NCBI GenBank assembly: GCA_002633005.1 | Contig: NMRA01000016.1 | Location: 10,122 to 72,121, forward strand | Origin: Phoronis australis | Lineage: Eukaryota; Phoronida; Phoronidae | DNA length: 62,000 bases | Reading direction: 5' to 3' | Part shown: positions 22,251 to 35,800 of the stretch, in pieces | Layout of the letters: every line of letters starts with the position of its first letter | How positions within the stretch are numbered: the stretch's first letter is position 1 | Position numbers and translations under genes: made by a program | Notes under the pieces: model-generated | Databases searched by the model: none | Seen by the model: the letters and a program-made list of their open reading frames with translations, nothing else | What the model was told of the DNA's origin: nothing

Positions 22251-24878
22251 ATTGGCACTCCTGCTAGATGAAAACGTCTATCGATATCAAACAGTGTAAC
22301 GCCCCACGAAACCGTGACCAATGTTGTGTATTGACAATACTATTTGTGGTTTTTCATTAGCACTTAGTCACGTACGTGATATTTACGCCACAGGTCACGT
22401 GCTCGACCCAGTCTTGTATTAGTTCTCCAAGTGAATAGACGTATTATATTTTACTCTCATCTGTGTTGTTTTACTGGTTCTCCGAACACAATAACTGCAA
22501 CTTCCTCCTGTTTACGATCAAGTGTTACATGTACTTCCGGTTTCACAACGGCAGAAAGAACATTCATGTGACCAAAGGCTTGAGCTGCAGGCTTGAAACG
22601 TTATGCTGTGATAACCAAATGTCTTCTAGTGAGTAATATTCCCGTTCTTACAAGACATATATTGAATCGTGAGAACGTTTTGGGGCATCATATAAAACTG
22701 TCTGGATTTCATCAATTTTAGATTTACTTCAGCCTGTGCATTTGACTTCCCTGAAGTGTGATCTATTCTTACAAGATATACTTTTAATTATCAAAAATTT
22801 TCCATGAATCAGTCGTTTTTCGTAGACACATCAAATCTAAATGGTAAACCAGAAAGCAGATAATTTTCTCTTCATCAAAACACAATATTGTCCGTTCCCT
22901 AGGGTATCCTAGCATATTCATGACAAGAAACTGACGGGGGTGGGCATGTCATCCCGCGGGATTTGTGATTCCCTCCAATGAATGTTTTTCCAAATTATCT
23001 GTGTTAACGTGTATTTTTTTATATTCCAGATGTAGATAAATCATGGTTTATGAGTTAAACATGAACTCCAAAATTCCCTGAAATTTTTATTTTTGCTTGC
23101 CAGAACAAGTACATGCAAAATAGTTCAAGTACCTTTAAAGGATACCACCCGATTTATTTCGCTTTTTCACAGTCTTATTCGGTCTACAACTGCATCACCT
23201 CGTATACGGTCGATCTCACCTCGCCGAGAGTTGTCGCGTTATCCTGTGAGGAAGGTGAATACATGACGCAGCGACGTCAGTGGTTCTTCAGCTGAGTGTG
23301 TGCCACTATGGCATCGTTACTGCTAGTGCGAACCATGAAGCGTCGAGGAAAGCGGGTGTATTTTTTCGGTTTTTTCGAGTATCTGAAATGCTTCGGAAGT
23401 GTTTCGCAGCAACAAAGCATGACAAGCACACCCTTAATATCAAGCATGAGGACGTGAAATATGTCCGTCTCTGTGGCCGCCATTGTTCAAAATGTGTTAT
23501 TCTCACCCCAACCAATGTTAAATATAACAGAAACAAAGTGTCTCAAAAGACTGTCTCAGTAGACAGCATGTAAATCATTTGGTGTGTTTGTATGGTCAAG
23601 TGTTTTGAGAAACCATGCGTTGAGTTATCGGCTTCTGAGATGCAACTGACAGCCGAGGCACCCGAGGCCGTGTGAACGCATACTAAATCAGTTTGCAGAC
23701 AGAATGCCGTTTTGAACCAATTACTCGATTTTTATGCTATGGTCAGACGTTAAGAGAGTTTTTATTTATGTGTATTTATACATTATTCTCATCATTGCTA
23801 TGGTACACATGTTGCCCTGTTCTTTGGAAGGGGAATTGAACCTGGCTTTACGGCCGCCAAAAGGCAAGTGGATTTGCAATAGGGTTTTTACCAGAATATT
23901 CCCGTGCACATTATTCCTTTGGTTCACCAATTTAGTGTTTTGGAGACTGGAAGTTTAATGTTCAACTCTGGCAGCCGACTAACCCGGGTGGTTTATGTTT
24001 GTGATGTCTCTAGTCGGGCCGCCGGCAACGAGCCCACTCGGGTTCCGAGGCAGTGGGATACAACGCGCGTTTTGTGTATTTAGAACTGATAAAATTAGTA
24101 ACTCTAAAATTGCAACAAACGGCTATGCTCTCCTGTCAGTTTTTCACGAAAAAATAATTCTAATTTATCACCGAACACATCCAAACTTACCACGACCGAC
24201 CTCGGTCAGTTGTGATACCGAAATTGGCTACGGTACGTTCAAAATTTCTATAAATCCGTAACAGTGAAATGAAAGAACTCGTTTGTTTAAAAACTCGATG
24301 TGTTTGTATGAGTTTTATATCGAATTCTGATGATTTATTGGTGTAAAGCCTTGAAGTCAAGCGAAAAGCTGACACCACTATGCATGTTGTGAACTGCTGA
24401 ACAGACTGTGTTAGAACCTATGACGTTATTGGTTAATTCCAGCACCCCAGCCTGCCGTCTGGTGTCAGGTAAAAGAACTGTTCGGTCTATATTGATACAA
24501 AATACGTTGTTTCTTGGCAGCATTTTCCTTTAATCCTTTAAACATGTACTGAGTACATGGCCATCAAAGTCATACCCCGGACAATCTGTTTGGAACGTGC
24601 CTGCTTCTTTCAACTCCTAGTAACGATATTTAAAACAAATACTATTCTCTCGATAATATGCGAGAAGTAAGACATGTTATCGCCACAAGGAATTCCCATC
24701 ATGCATCTTCGCAGTTGTTGGTGTTTCAGTTTGCTAATGTGAAATTAATACCATGAAATCTAGCTACACTGTAAATAACCTCAATTTTGTGCCAACTAGT
24801 CGTGATTAGTCATTTCCAAGTTACCCGTCAAATGAAGTAGTGGGTGGACGACGTTTGGTCACTTGATAATCAATTGCA
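22251..24878. other. Gene-poor intergenic sequence
   Basis: Open frames on both strands at 23277-23573 overlap each other and lack a recognisable domain or splice context. I see no supported gene, tRNA or clear repeat. Confidence 0.45.
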
Positions 24879-25070
24879 ATGGCGAAACACAGCAGATCAG
24901 AGGACGAGGAAGGTTTTGAGCCAGAACTGGACAATAATTGTGGAAACAGAGAGGAGTGTGGATACGGGCAGAACACACAAGTACTTGAATAATCGGACAA
25001 CGACTTCGATATATCACTTAGCGAACCTTCGTCGGCTTTGAGGCCGTATGAACTCGACCTACTTGCATGA
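24879..25070 (+). pseudogene. Second acidic ORF relic with an R-P-Y-E-L motif
   Basis: From an ATG at 24879 one frame reads MAKHSRSEDEEGFEPELDNN, has an internal TAA (near 24989), continues SDNDFDISLSEPSSALRPYE and stops at 25068-25070. The layout parallels 19940-20204. The internal stop makes it a relic. Confidence 0.4.
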
Positions 25071-26101
25071 GAAATGCTGCAGACTTATGTGATCCACAAC
25101 CAAGGGGTGGTCAGTACACTTGATAATCACTGAAAAAGGCCACACTAAACCTTGGTCACTCGTATTCACTACTGCCATGATGGAATGAGCCTGTGGCACG
25201 GTCTAAATACTAAGTACATACATGTACAATCATAGACTATTTTATGATACAATGCAAAAGCCTACGTGACGTAGCACTCGATCTAGGCCGGGGTCGAGTG
25301 CCTGGCATCACTCACCCTAAAATGGAAGCAGTTTGCTCATTATTTATAAAACTTGAAAATACACTTACAACGTGGCGAGTCCTTCAACGTAACGTCACTT
25401 TTGTATTTGTTCGAACTACGATTCCCTGGAATGTGCCAAACAAAGTGTGGCTCCCTACTATACAGTCGCATGTTCCACACTGACATTCCACACTCTAGTG
25501 CAGCGCACAAGCTGGTGCAAATTCTGTGTAACTTTTACTTATTTAGGAAATGTGAACACAGACACGCTCTCCTTCAAGTTACTGTTACTATACTTTCCAC
25601 AAACTCACCTTTTCATATCTGAATGAGGCGGCTGTCAGCCGACTTTTCTCGCAACTCCTCAGTATCGCACTGGTATAAACAACAACGGCGGAGACGGTTC
25701 TACACGATAACAGAAAGATATTATTTTTAATTTTGGCTTGTTTTTGGCAACAGGTATACTAAAGGCTATTAAATCTCTTAAGATGTATTAATAAAATTGT
25801 CTTTGAGACACAGGGTCATGGTGGGAACTCCTTAAAGTCATTGGAAATAGTCTACAGGACATTTTCTTCAAGTTCTTCAAACATTCCATCCTTTCGACGG
25901 AGGTTTATCCTGTTACAATTTTCAATACATCCATTTTTGGTTATTTGGGCCGAAAACTTTGATAGCGACGTGCTTTAAACGAATTTGTTTCATTTTTGTG
26001 GATGAATTTGGTATCTTATATTCCTCAGCTGAGTTGACAGTGCAGGATTTATAAAGGCGCAAAAAGAAATTACTCAGGACCGCCTCTCGGGGAGAGGACC
26101 A
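25071..26101. other. Intergenic sequence, nothing recognised
   Basis: Two overlapping plus-strand frames around 25244-25622 show no domain. No other signal was found. Confidence 0.45.
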
Positions 26102-26351
26102 GGGGCCCGTTCCAACAAAACTCACTTAGCTAAGACAAATTCTAAATTTTAGTAAATTTTAAAATAAAAGTTAAATTTGTCTCAAAACCAATTCAAGAAA
26201 GACGTCTTAAGTTTGAATTAACTGTGTTACGTAAGTTTTGTCTTTAACTTCACTAACTAATAGAATGTGGAAGTTTCAAAGTTCGGAATTTAAAACAAAT
26301 CTTAAACTTAAGTCAAAAATGAACTTAAGTCAATTTCTTGGAACAGGCCCC
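26102..26351. mobile_element. Harbinger-like MITE, copy A
   Basis: The ends are GGGGCCCGTTCCAA and TTGGAACAGGCCCC, an inverted pair with one mismatch. The 250-bp interior (CTTAGCTAAGACAAATTCTA, then TTTAAAATAAAAGTTAAATT) matches 46396-46643 over its whole length. It has no ORF. Confidence 0.8.
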
Positions 26352-26825
26352 TTGTCTGTAAAGCTACCCTGAGTATGAAAGGCTAAATATCATTAAAGTA
26401 AGAGAGCGATTGTTAGTTCCATCATTGCCTGCAGAGTAAATTACAATTTGTAATGGGCTGCAGATTGCACGTTCGGTAAACTCTCGCGGGATTGGAGACA
26501 TGACCAAAGTAACATCAACGGCGTAAGGTTATCAAAGCGCCTTGCATGTTTCATTACAATAATATCCTCAGGCTATTTTATACGCTAATTGTTATTGAAA
26601 ATGCCACGCAATATGTTATGCATTAAGCTTAACTCATTGCCGTTGTCAAACGATGCTTTTGAAGTCACGAAACAACCCAAGTTCTGCAGTTTTGACGTTT
26701 TGTTTTAAAGGGGACACTCTGGTTTGAGCCACCGCATCGCCAGTTTGCGCTGACACTGGAGGTTTTGCCTGCGACGGCAGCACGTGTTGGAACCTTCCTC
26801 AATTCTGTACTCTTGCAACGCTACG

Positions 26826-26880
26826 ATGCAGTGGAGTTCAATTTTACAAATTCTTGTTTGGGGCCCATTCTGTTGCTTAG
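26826..26880 (+). CDS. Fibrinogen-related protein exon 1 (signal peptide)
   Basis: The ATG at 26826 is the first in its context and the donor is GTAAGT at 26881. It encodes an 18-residue hydrophobic leader and ends in phase 1, exactly what the FReD exon at 30378 needs. Confidence 0.75.
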
Positions 26881-29800
26881 GTAAGTTTTTTTGTTTTCAG
26901 ACGAGTAAATAGGAACGAAGTTAATCTAATTCAACTTGCAGTAAAACACACGACTTATAAATCGTTGGCGAAAGTCTGTCACCTACCAAACCTCTCAGAA
27001 TCTTTACTACCCAGTACAGTGTACATGTAGCTGCAGATTATTCATTGAACTGCTATACAAACTAGTGCAAAAATTATGATTATTAGTAGATCGTACAAAC
27101 TTTTACCGCATTTCAAACATTCAAGGCCCAGACCACAAATTATCCTTTGTGACAAACGACTAATAATATGGAGGTACATTTCTTTATTCAGCGATAATTA
27201 TCTCTTGCAAAGTTGAGAGCACTCGTGTTAATCCGGCACTACACTTGACAAGAGCGGTTGTCAGTGGCAACTCACACCCTTTGATTTGCATCTCTCGCAG
27301 TATCACACGCTTATTGCGTGATGTGGCTTTGATCTCGGAACCTTGTGGAAATATTCTATTTAGAGTTTTTGGTTTTTTGATTTTTTGAGGCATCAAAACT
27401 GACCCAGAAAGTTACAGGGTCCAAAAACACTTCACTCTCAAACAATGGCTCACATAACACGGCGTTCATCCTAATTGATACGGGTTTAGGTGAATTATCA
27501 AAGGATAGTATTACGTAACCCATTTGCTGATGACTAATGAATATTGCATACGCTAATGTCAGTATTTCCCCAATGACTTTTGTACTTTAACGCAGAACAG
27601 GGAAGTGGAAATAGAGGGTCTCGTTTGTTAAACAGTCTCCACTCATCTGAACAAAGATGTAAGGTACTTCAAAGACATAAAGGAAAACAGATGGCGTCGT
27701 ATGGGTTTCGCAAGCTATTGTTTAAGTTGCAAGATCCATGCGACGGGTGTACGCGTGTCGCATGGTCAACGCCAAAACGCTACAATTGCACGGATATGAT
27801 GGTACCTTGGGCGCACGCCATTCAGTTACTGATTAATGCATACCATTATCTTTATTGTAAGCAAAAAAAAACAAAGTGAACAATGGATACGGTTCTCTAC
27901 CGATATCTATGCGACGAGCTTGCGACCTAGTTTCCCTAGGCTACCGAATTATCTCGAAAGTTACTGCCGACGCATTAATATTGACGAAGTGAAAACTGGG
28001 CTAAGCTAAGTTACAGACAGACGTGGACACTGTGACTGAATCGTCAAAATTCTCGGCAGCACAAGCAAAAAAATATTATTCCGAACTGAAAAAATGCCAG
28101 GGACCACAGTTTTGTTATCTTTCACCACTTCTCCTAGAAAAATATATATGAAAATGACCGCACGCCACGATAAAGTGGCCAAGGCTAAGGTAGGCCTTCT
28201 TTTCGACCACAAACGACGAAAAAGTGAAAAGCCTGTAGAATTCGATGTTTGAATTGTTAACGCTGTGTTGGGTCATGTGACCATATCTTTTTGGTGAGAT
28301 TAAGCAAAAAAAGGTTCGAGGTGAAATCTCAAAAAACCGTAAGTGTTATAATTATTAAAACAATTTCTTTTTCGCTTGGTTCAGCTTCCGATTTTTCACA
28401 GAAATCAAAAAAGTTTTATATTTGCGTTACCCCTCTCTCAAAAGTGGAACATTTTAAAAGCAAATCTTAGCAGGCCGTTGGAGAAAAGTTGCTTAAAACA
28501 GTTTATGAAAGTTTCATGTGACTCCAGTCAGCCATTTCTGAGATGTGATGCTCCAAATTTGTCCAAATCAGAACTTACATTTTTCTAGGGTGTGACATAC
28601 ATTTACTGGTGGACAGATATAAGGGACGTTTTCACTGATGTTATTGATGGCCCAATTGCCTTGATATCCTACATGTACAGTATTCCTTAGAAAGGACAGT
28701 TCCTTGCTTATAGCATGGGCGGCAACAGGTGTGATAGGTGATTGGGACTTCCCATGTCAACGCGATGACTTGACATGTTCTTTTCTCACAATACCCACGG
28801 GGCGTTTACTGTTGTACTGTTGTTCTGCTGGCTGCTTCTGATTCCTTTGCATACATGTACTGACACAGTCACGGTAGTGACGTCACGTCGTCATAGCTTG
28901 GAGTAGTTCAGATGGTTACGTTATTCTGACATTGTTGACAGAGTGGGAGACTGGTGAGACCGACTCCACCAGGTTATCCTTTTGTCGTATCCTGATTCAA
29001 GACACTTTTACCAGCCACCAACTCATACAAATGAAAATTTTAATCTAATAGTGTAATTTTATCATTCTGAGCACTGGTNCGTCAAAATTCTCAGCAGCAC
29101 AAGCAAAAAATATTATTCCGAACTGAAAAAATGCCAGGGACCACAGTTTTGTTATCTTTCACCACTTCTCCTAGAAAAATATATATGAAAATGACCGCAC
29201 GTCACGATAAAGGGGCCAAGGCTAAGGTAGGCCTTCTTTTCGACCACAAACGACGAAAAAGTGAAAGTAGAATTCGATGTTTGAATTGTTAACGCTGTGT
29301 TGGTAATTGGGTCATGTGACCATATCTTTTTGGTGAGATTAAGCAAAAAAAGGTTCGAGGTGAAATCTCAAAAAACCGTAAGTGTTATAATTATTAAAAC
29401 AATTTCTTTTTCGCTTGGTTCAGCTTCCGATTTTTCACAGAAATCAAAAAAGTTCTATATTTGCGTTACCCCTCTCTCAAAAGTGGAACATTTTAAAAGC
29501 AAATCTTAGCAGGCCGTTGGAGAAAAGTTGCTTAAAACAGTTTATGAAAGTTTCATGTGACTCCAGTCAGCCATTTCTGAGATGTGATGCTCCAAATTTG
29601 TCCAGATCAGAACTTACATTTTTCTAGGGTCTGACATACATTTCCTGGTGGACAGATACATGTATAAGGGACGTTTTCACTGATGTTAATGATGGCCCAA
29701 TTGCCTTGATATCCTACATGTACAGTATTCCTTAGAAAGGACAGTTCGTTGCTTATATCATGGGCGGCAACAGGTGTGATAGGTGATTGGGACTTCACAT

Positions 29801-32800
29801 GTCAACGCGATGACTTGACATGTTCTTTTCTCACAATACCCACGGGGCGTTTACTGTTGTACTGTTGTTCTGCTGGCTGCTTCTGATTCCTTTGCATACA
29901 TGTACTGACACAGTCACGGTAGTGACGTCACGTCGTCATAGCTTGGAGTAGTTCAGATGGTTACGTTATTCTGACATTGTTGACAGAGTGGGAGACTGGT
30001 GAGACCGACTCCACCAGGTTATCCTTTTGTCGTATCCTGATTCAAGACACTTTTACCAGCCACCAACTCATACAAATGAAAATTTTAATCTAATAGTGTA
30101 ATTTTATCATTCTGAGCACTGGTACTGGTAACCAAACGCTGACATTTTTGTATCTGTGCCATTAGGCTATCAAACTCTTCTAATGTTTTTAAGCATAACG
30201 GCAAACGACAAATCGCAATTTCAGGAAAGACTTCAGTAAATTAATGTTTGATGGGTTAGTCTTTGTCGATCAGTGAATGACAACTTGATTGACACTTTTC
30301 TCAGAGACTAGCTCTTGCTAAATGACGTAAAATTCATGGCTTACTGTACGTAAACACTAGCATGCTATCTGTTGCAGGCAAGGACTGTACAGAGCTATAT
30401 CGTCGTGGTATCACAGTGGATGGAATATACAATGTAACACTTAAAGATGGTGGACCGGCGATATCGGTGCCGTGTAGTATGCAACACCACGGAACGGGGT
30501 GGACGGTAAATGAGAGGCAGATTTTATGTACCCTGGCCTAATCTTCCGAGCAAAGGTTCTATTTCTAAGCTCTAAGAGCAAAGTCTCTTGACTGCAGGTC
30601 ATGCATGTATGTGTACACGCGTGTCCTCGTCCATTAACTGTCCCACAAGCAGTACATTGTGACTTATGGCATAAAATGGCGTCAATAGACTGCACCAGAT
30701 TATTTTTCGCACCGTGATTTTGGCATGCGGTACAGTAGCCCCAATTCATTTTTTTTCGTGACCAAGGTCTGCACTATCATCTCCACTGTTAGTGCTTGTG
30801 TACAACTTTGTATTACTTACTGTTGTGTTCGGAGGAGAACGTGCAGAGGCAAATCATTCACATGTGTGTACTGCCATTTTATTCTGCATTGTGGGTTGCG
30901 GGTATGCGTGAAACAACAATGCATGCAGTACAGTAAAGTCTTCACCTGCCTTGATAATCATTACATGGTTGCTTTATAATAACCCCATGGCAGTGAGTAC
31001 TATGTTTTCACATCCGATGTTATGCCTATCGTTCACCGGTGTCTCCAGACTGGCCGTTATCATGTCCTTCAGTGATTTCAAACGTCCATTTATTGGAAGC
31101 AGTTGTGCGGACTATGAAAACGCATTTATCAGGAAAATGACAATTGAATCTCAGCTCGTAACGATCGCCTAATTCAGTGGCTTTTGATAAGTGATAATCC
31201 GTCAACTAAAATTCAGAAACCAGCTCTGTGTTTAAACAAGCAGACATGAAAAATCCCCGCCTGATCTTGTCGAGACTCCAATCTGCTAATTCCATTTATT
31301 TTTTTGCATTATAATTACATGTCACATAAAACAATTCAGTATACATCAATTACAAAAAATAACATTAAATCACTAGTCAAAAAGTACCGTATTTTCTTCA
31401 GGATGTAATTTAATAAAGTTTATAAGCATTTGGAAATTGAGATTTTTTTAACAAACTTTTGGTTAAATATGTAATTTTTGCTAGCATGATCAACAGATTA
31501 ATGTTACAATTTTCCAACTGAATGTTAACCAAAAAACCAAAAAACATTATTATTTTGTCCACATGAAAATTTACATGACATGTTTGTTATAACCACTCAG
31601 CAAACAGGAGCCAAAAACCGGAGAAAAGACGACATTCCCAAAACATATGGAGAAAAGTTTCACTGTGTTCACCAAAGAAAGAGCATGAATCACTTGTTTT
31701 ATTTTAATTGTGTGCAAATAATTATTGGTTGGCAATATTCTGTGAATTAAGCGGTATTGAAACCAACGCAATTTTGTATCTTTTGTATAATTGAAGGGGA
31801 GTTTATTTACTTTTCTCCACCATGTATCAGGGTCACTAAAAATTACATTATTTATAACACCGTTTACATCTATCTCAGATGACCACTTGTTTTTATATTT
31901 ACAAGCTGTCTGGAGTGACTGTACAAAGGTGTCATAACTATTTACCGCTTGTGATTTATTATGCAAAATTTATAAATATAACTTGGAAAATTAGGTAAAG
32001 AGATATTGTCTTGTCTATTCTTAAGACCATTGTACGCTGCAAAGGTTGCACTTCTTAATCCATAGAATTATAGTATAGGAGGTTGAAAGTTATAACTGTT
32101 ACAGAGTTCTTCGTACATTTGTATGACATAAAAGAACCTTCAGCATTAAAAAAATCACACACACGATAGACTCCCCTTTCATACCAGGTCTTGTAGAAAA
32201 TAGATTTCCTACCTACTTTAATCTTTGAATTATACCACAGGGGAGAGTAAATGTTATTTTCATTTCAAATTAATCAAGAAGTTCACGCAATTCATGCAGA
32301 CATCTTAGAATTCTTTAATATTCTCTAACATGTCGGTAGGACCTCTCTGAGACTTCAAACTTAATTCACACAGACATTCTAGGATTATGTGAGACTGAAT
32401 GCTTTCTCTCACTCCATATGAATTGCCATATTTTTTAAACAAATTAATCCAGTCTTATTTAAGACCACATATTGATTATCGTGATATTATATACTAGCCA
32501 ACTACATGTTATACAGTTGTTCCTCAACAAATGGAGAATAAAAAAATTAAGCTGCTTAACTTGTGACTGTGGTTTACAGAAGAAGCAAGAGTGTTCAACT
32601 TTAAATTTCTTCAGCTGTTCCGAACTGTCCGCCCGAACTAATCTTCGCGTAACCATATTTACTTTCAAACTACAAGACAATGTTAAAATGCTTCCGTTAA
32701 AATAAATCGATCTATGGTCTAGATTTAAATACAGTGGTTTATACATGTATGTTGACTCCCCCGTCAGATACACAGGCATTCAGAAAGGCTGTAGTTCTGT

Positions 32801-35800
32801 CTCGCATAATCAATTGGAAATTTCTTTCATTCTGTGTATTTAAGGAAAGAATCTCAATTACATGTACCAGTTTTCAAGCGAAAGCATTTTCCGTAACCTC
32901 ACTACCCCATTGCCTTGAAACGATTTTCACTAGCTTTATACAGACCCAAACGCGCTTTTTGTTAACTTTGATATACATTTCCTGAATTTGGAATTAATGT
33001 AGGGACCTTCAATCTTACTTTCACATAATTTTAAAACTTTTCAACCATTCAATCGCCAAAATTGCTTTCTCATGGCTGATATGCTCTGATGCGTGCGTGC
33101 TCGTAGGATCGGGCAATATTTAATTTGTTTCACTAACATGCTCCATTTCTGATTTTGTCGCCCTTTGACTTATAAGATTATTTTTTACTTACATGGCTTG
33201 ATGTACTCACATCGTCTGCTCGGTTCGTGGCTAGGGTCTGCTGTTTGATTGGTCAGATGGAAACAGCGATATGTGGCTCCACGTTGTGGAGGTGTGAATG
33301 AACAGCACTATTCCACACCAAAGTGTTAATGCTACGCTATATCGGATTATACATGTAGTTGTAATACTGGCTTTCGTTCAGTCAGAGAAGAGAGTAATCA
33401 GTGGTTGGGTAGTAAAATAAAAACCATCATACTGTCCACAGAATATGTTGAGAGTAAACAAAAATTATAATCCTGCGCAAGTTTTCGTGTCATTGCAGGA
33501 TGTGTCTCGCTTTGATTTCTAGGTAATTCAACGACGGAGAGATGGATCAGAAGACTTCTTTCGAACTTGGAGTGATTATAAGGCAGGATTTGGAAGTCTT
33601 GACAACGAGTTTTGGCTTGGTATGACGTACATGTATAAGAATTGTTGTCTCAAAACTTCTGTGGCATGTTACTCGACTGGCGTTTGTCCTCATTTTCTGG
33701 TAAAATCAGCCAACGGAAACGAGCTAGGGCTGAAAGTCAAAAAATTTGTTACAGCTCGTACAGTGTAAAGGCAGAAATCTATAATCTGTTCAACTAAACA
33801 GGAGAAAAAAGATTTCGAGAAAAGCAAAAAACAAAACATTAACTGCTGGCGAATTGTAGTACTGCTAAATTTTTGACTGTTGGCTAAAGTCAAAAACTTA
33901 AAGCCAATGTCTGTTCGAGAAACCGACCCCAGGCTAAAGTGGAACATGACATATCACGTATTTTTAATTGAGTGGAATGTTGAACATTCACGGTAGCTTC
34001 AGTTTGAAGCAGCTCATGGAAGCGATATATCTTACGCATTCAGGCATCTGAGGCCGTGCTGGCAGGCGTAACAAGCAAAAAAAAAATGAAGAACTTAGTG
34101 TCAGAGCAACATACTTAGCATAAGCAAAAGATTTAGGGAAATTAACTTGAGTACCTATTTGGCTCTGTTTCATGCAACCGTTCGTCGATCACCACACAGC
34201 TGAACTCGCCAGATTCATGCTATTTTGGTGTAATGAGGAAATAGTAGTTATCCTCTAAAATAAAGCATGATACAGCTGATGGAGAGTCTTATAACAGGTA
34301 AACAGTTTATTCGCATGCTCGTCCGGAAAGAGGAAGTTGATTGTTTGCATGGTTAACAAACTACAGGAAATACGAGAAATCTCAATTCACCATTCGGTTT
34401 AGTTATGAAAGAGCATACAATTTCCTATGCCACGACATGAATGTTGCTGTTTTTACAAGAAAAAGAATGGCAATCAAACTTTATCTGATCATGAAGAGTT
34501 TTGCTTCCCCTAGCATATCTAGTAGAACAGAAACGCAGACGAAGTTGAATTTTTTTAACGAAAAGAAATACTAAACAAACAAAGGCATTTTGAAGATTTT
34601 TAAGACAAATGATGAAAATAAATGGTGGAAAAACAATTTTCGTAACATGCCATGCTGCCACATCTCGTTTTGCCTCATCCTGTTGGACAATTACTATTAG
34701 CAGTGTGTGTGGACATTCATGGATGAATGAAATAACGCTGCAAATTATAAAATTAGCTTGCGTGAATTGTTAAGTTTGATTGATGGATGATTTCGAAAGC
34801 TTACTCAAATGTTGTGTGTGTAACCATGCAGCCGTGGGGTTTCAACATCCACTGCCGTAGTTCAAAACATAAATCACCCGTTGCATTTCGGTAGCGAACC
34901 TTGAGGTCCAAAACATTCAGTTGCGTGAGAAATTTAACATAAGATAGAGGTTCACCCGAAGTATTTTTACGCCCAGTTGTCAGAGGAAAGTGTTGGTGGT
35001 AGTGCTTATAACGTTTCTGGTTCTCTTGAGACCGAATTTCTATGTACTTGTTAGATTTANCGATTCGAGTCTGAGTGCGGAGATTGGAGACCGGGCCCAG
35101 GTTTAGGAAGACCAGGTTTAAGTCTTAAACCTGGTTTTGTTAAACCACCTTTATGAAATCGGCTGTTTGTGTCAGAGCAACATACTTAGCATAAGCAAAA
35201 GATTTAGGGAAATTATTTGAGTACCTATTTGGCTCTGTTTGATGCAACCGTTCGTCGATCACCACAAGCTGAACTCGCCAGATTCATGCTATTTTGGTGT
35301 AAATGAGGAAATAGTTATCCTCTAAAATAAATCATGACACAGCTGATGGAGAGTTTTATAACAGGTAAACAGTATATTCGCATGCTCGTCCGGAAAGAAG
35401 AATTTGATTGTTTGCATGGTTAACAAACTACAGGAAATACGAGAAATTTCAATTCATCATTCGGTTTAGTTATGAAAGAGCATACAATTTCCTACGCCAC
35501 GACATGAATATAGCTGCTTTTACAAGAAAAAGAAAGGCAATCAAACTTTATATGATCATGAAGAGTTTTGCTTCCCCCAGCATATCCAGTAGAACAGAAA
35601 CGCAGACGAAGTTGAATTTTTTTAACGAAAAGAAATACTAAACAAACAAAGGCATTTTTGAAGATTTTTAAGACAAATGATGAAAATAAATGGTGGAAAA
35701 ACAATTTTCGTAACATGCCATGCTGCCACATCTCGTTTTGCCTCATCCTGTTGGACAATTACTATTAGCAGTGTGTGTGGACATTCATGGATGAATGAAA

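Larger units (their letters stand above)
26881..30377 (+). other. Fibrinogen-related gene intron 1, mostly a tandem duplication
   Basis: 28042-30123 consists of two approximately 1.04-kb copies joined at an N. An open frame at 27580-27879 (Cys-rich around [17 protein letters not shown]) has no recognised domain. Confidence 0.5.
30506..33522 (+). other. Fibrinogen-related gene intron 2 with two LINE relics
   Basis: Apart from the two LINE fragments listed separately (31560-31985 and 32440-32960), nothing was recognised. Confidence 0.5.

Noticed and set aside
23277-23573. Overlapping open frames on both strands
   Set aside because: No domain, splice context or codon signal on either strand, and the frames shadow one another.
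34341-35758. Near-identical short ORFs in both copies of the duplication
   Set aside because: They are identical only because the DNA is duplicated. No domain or splice support.
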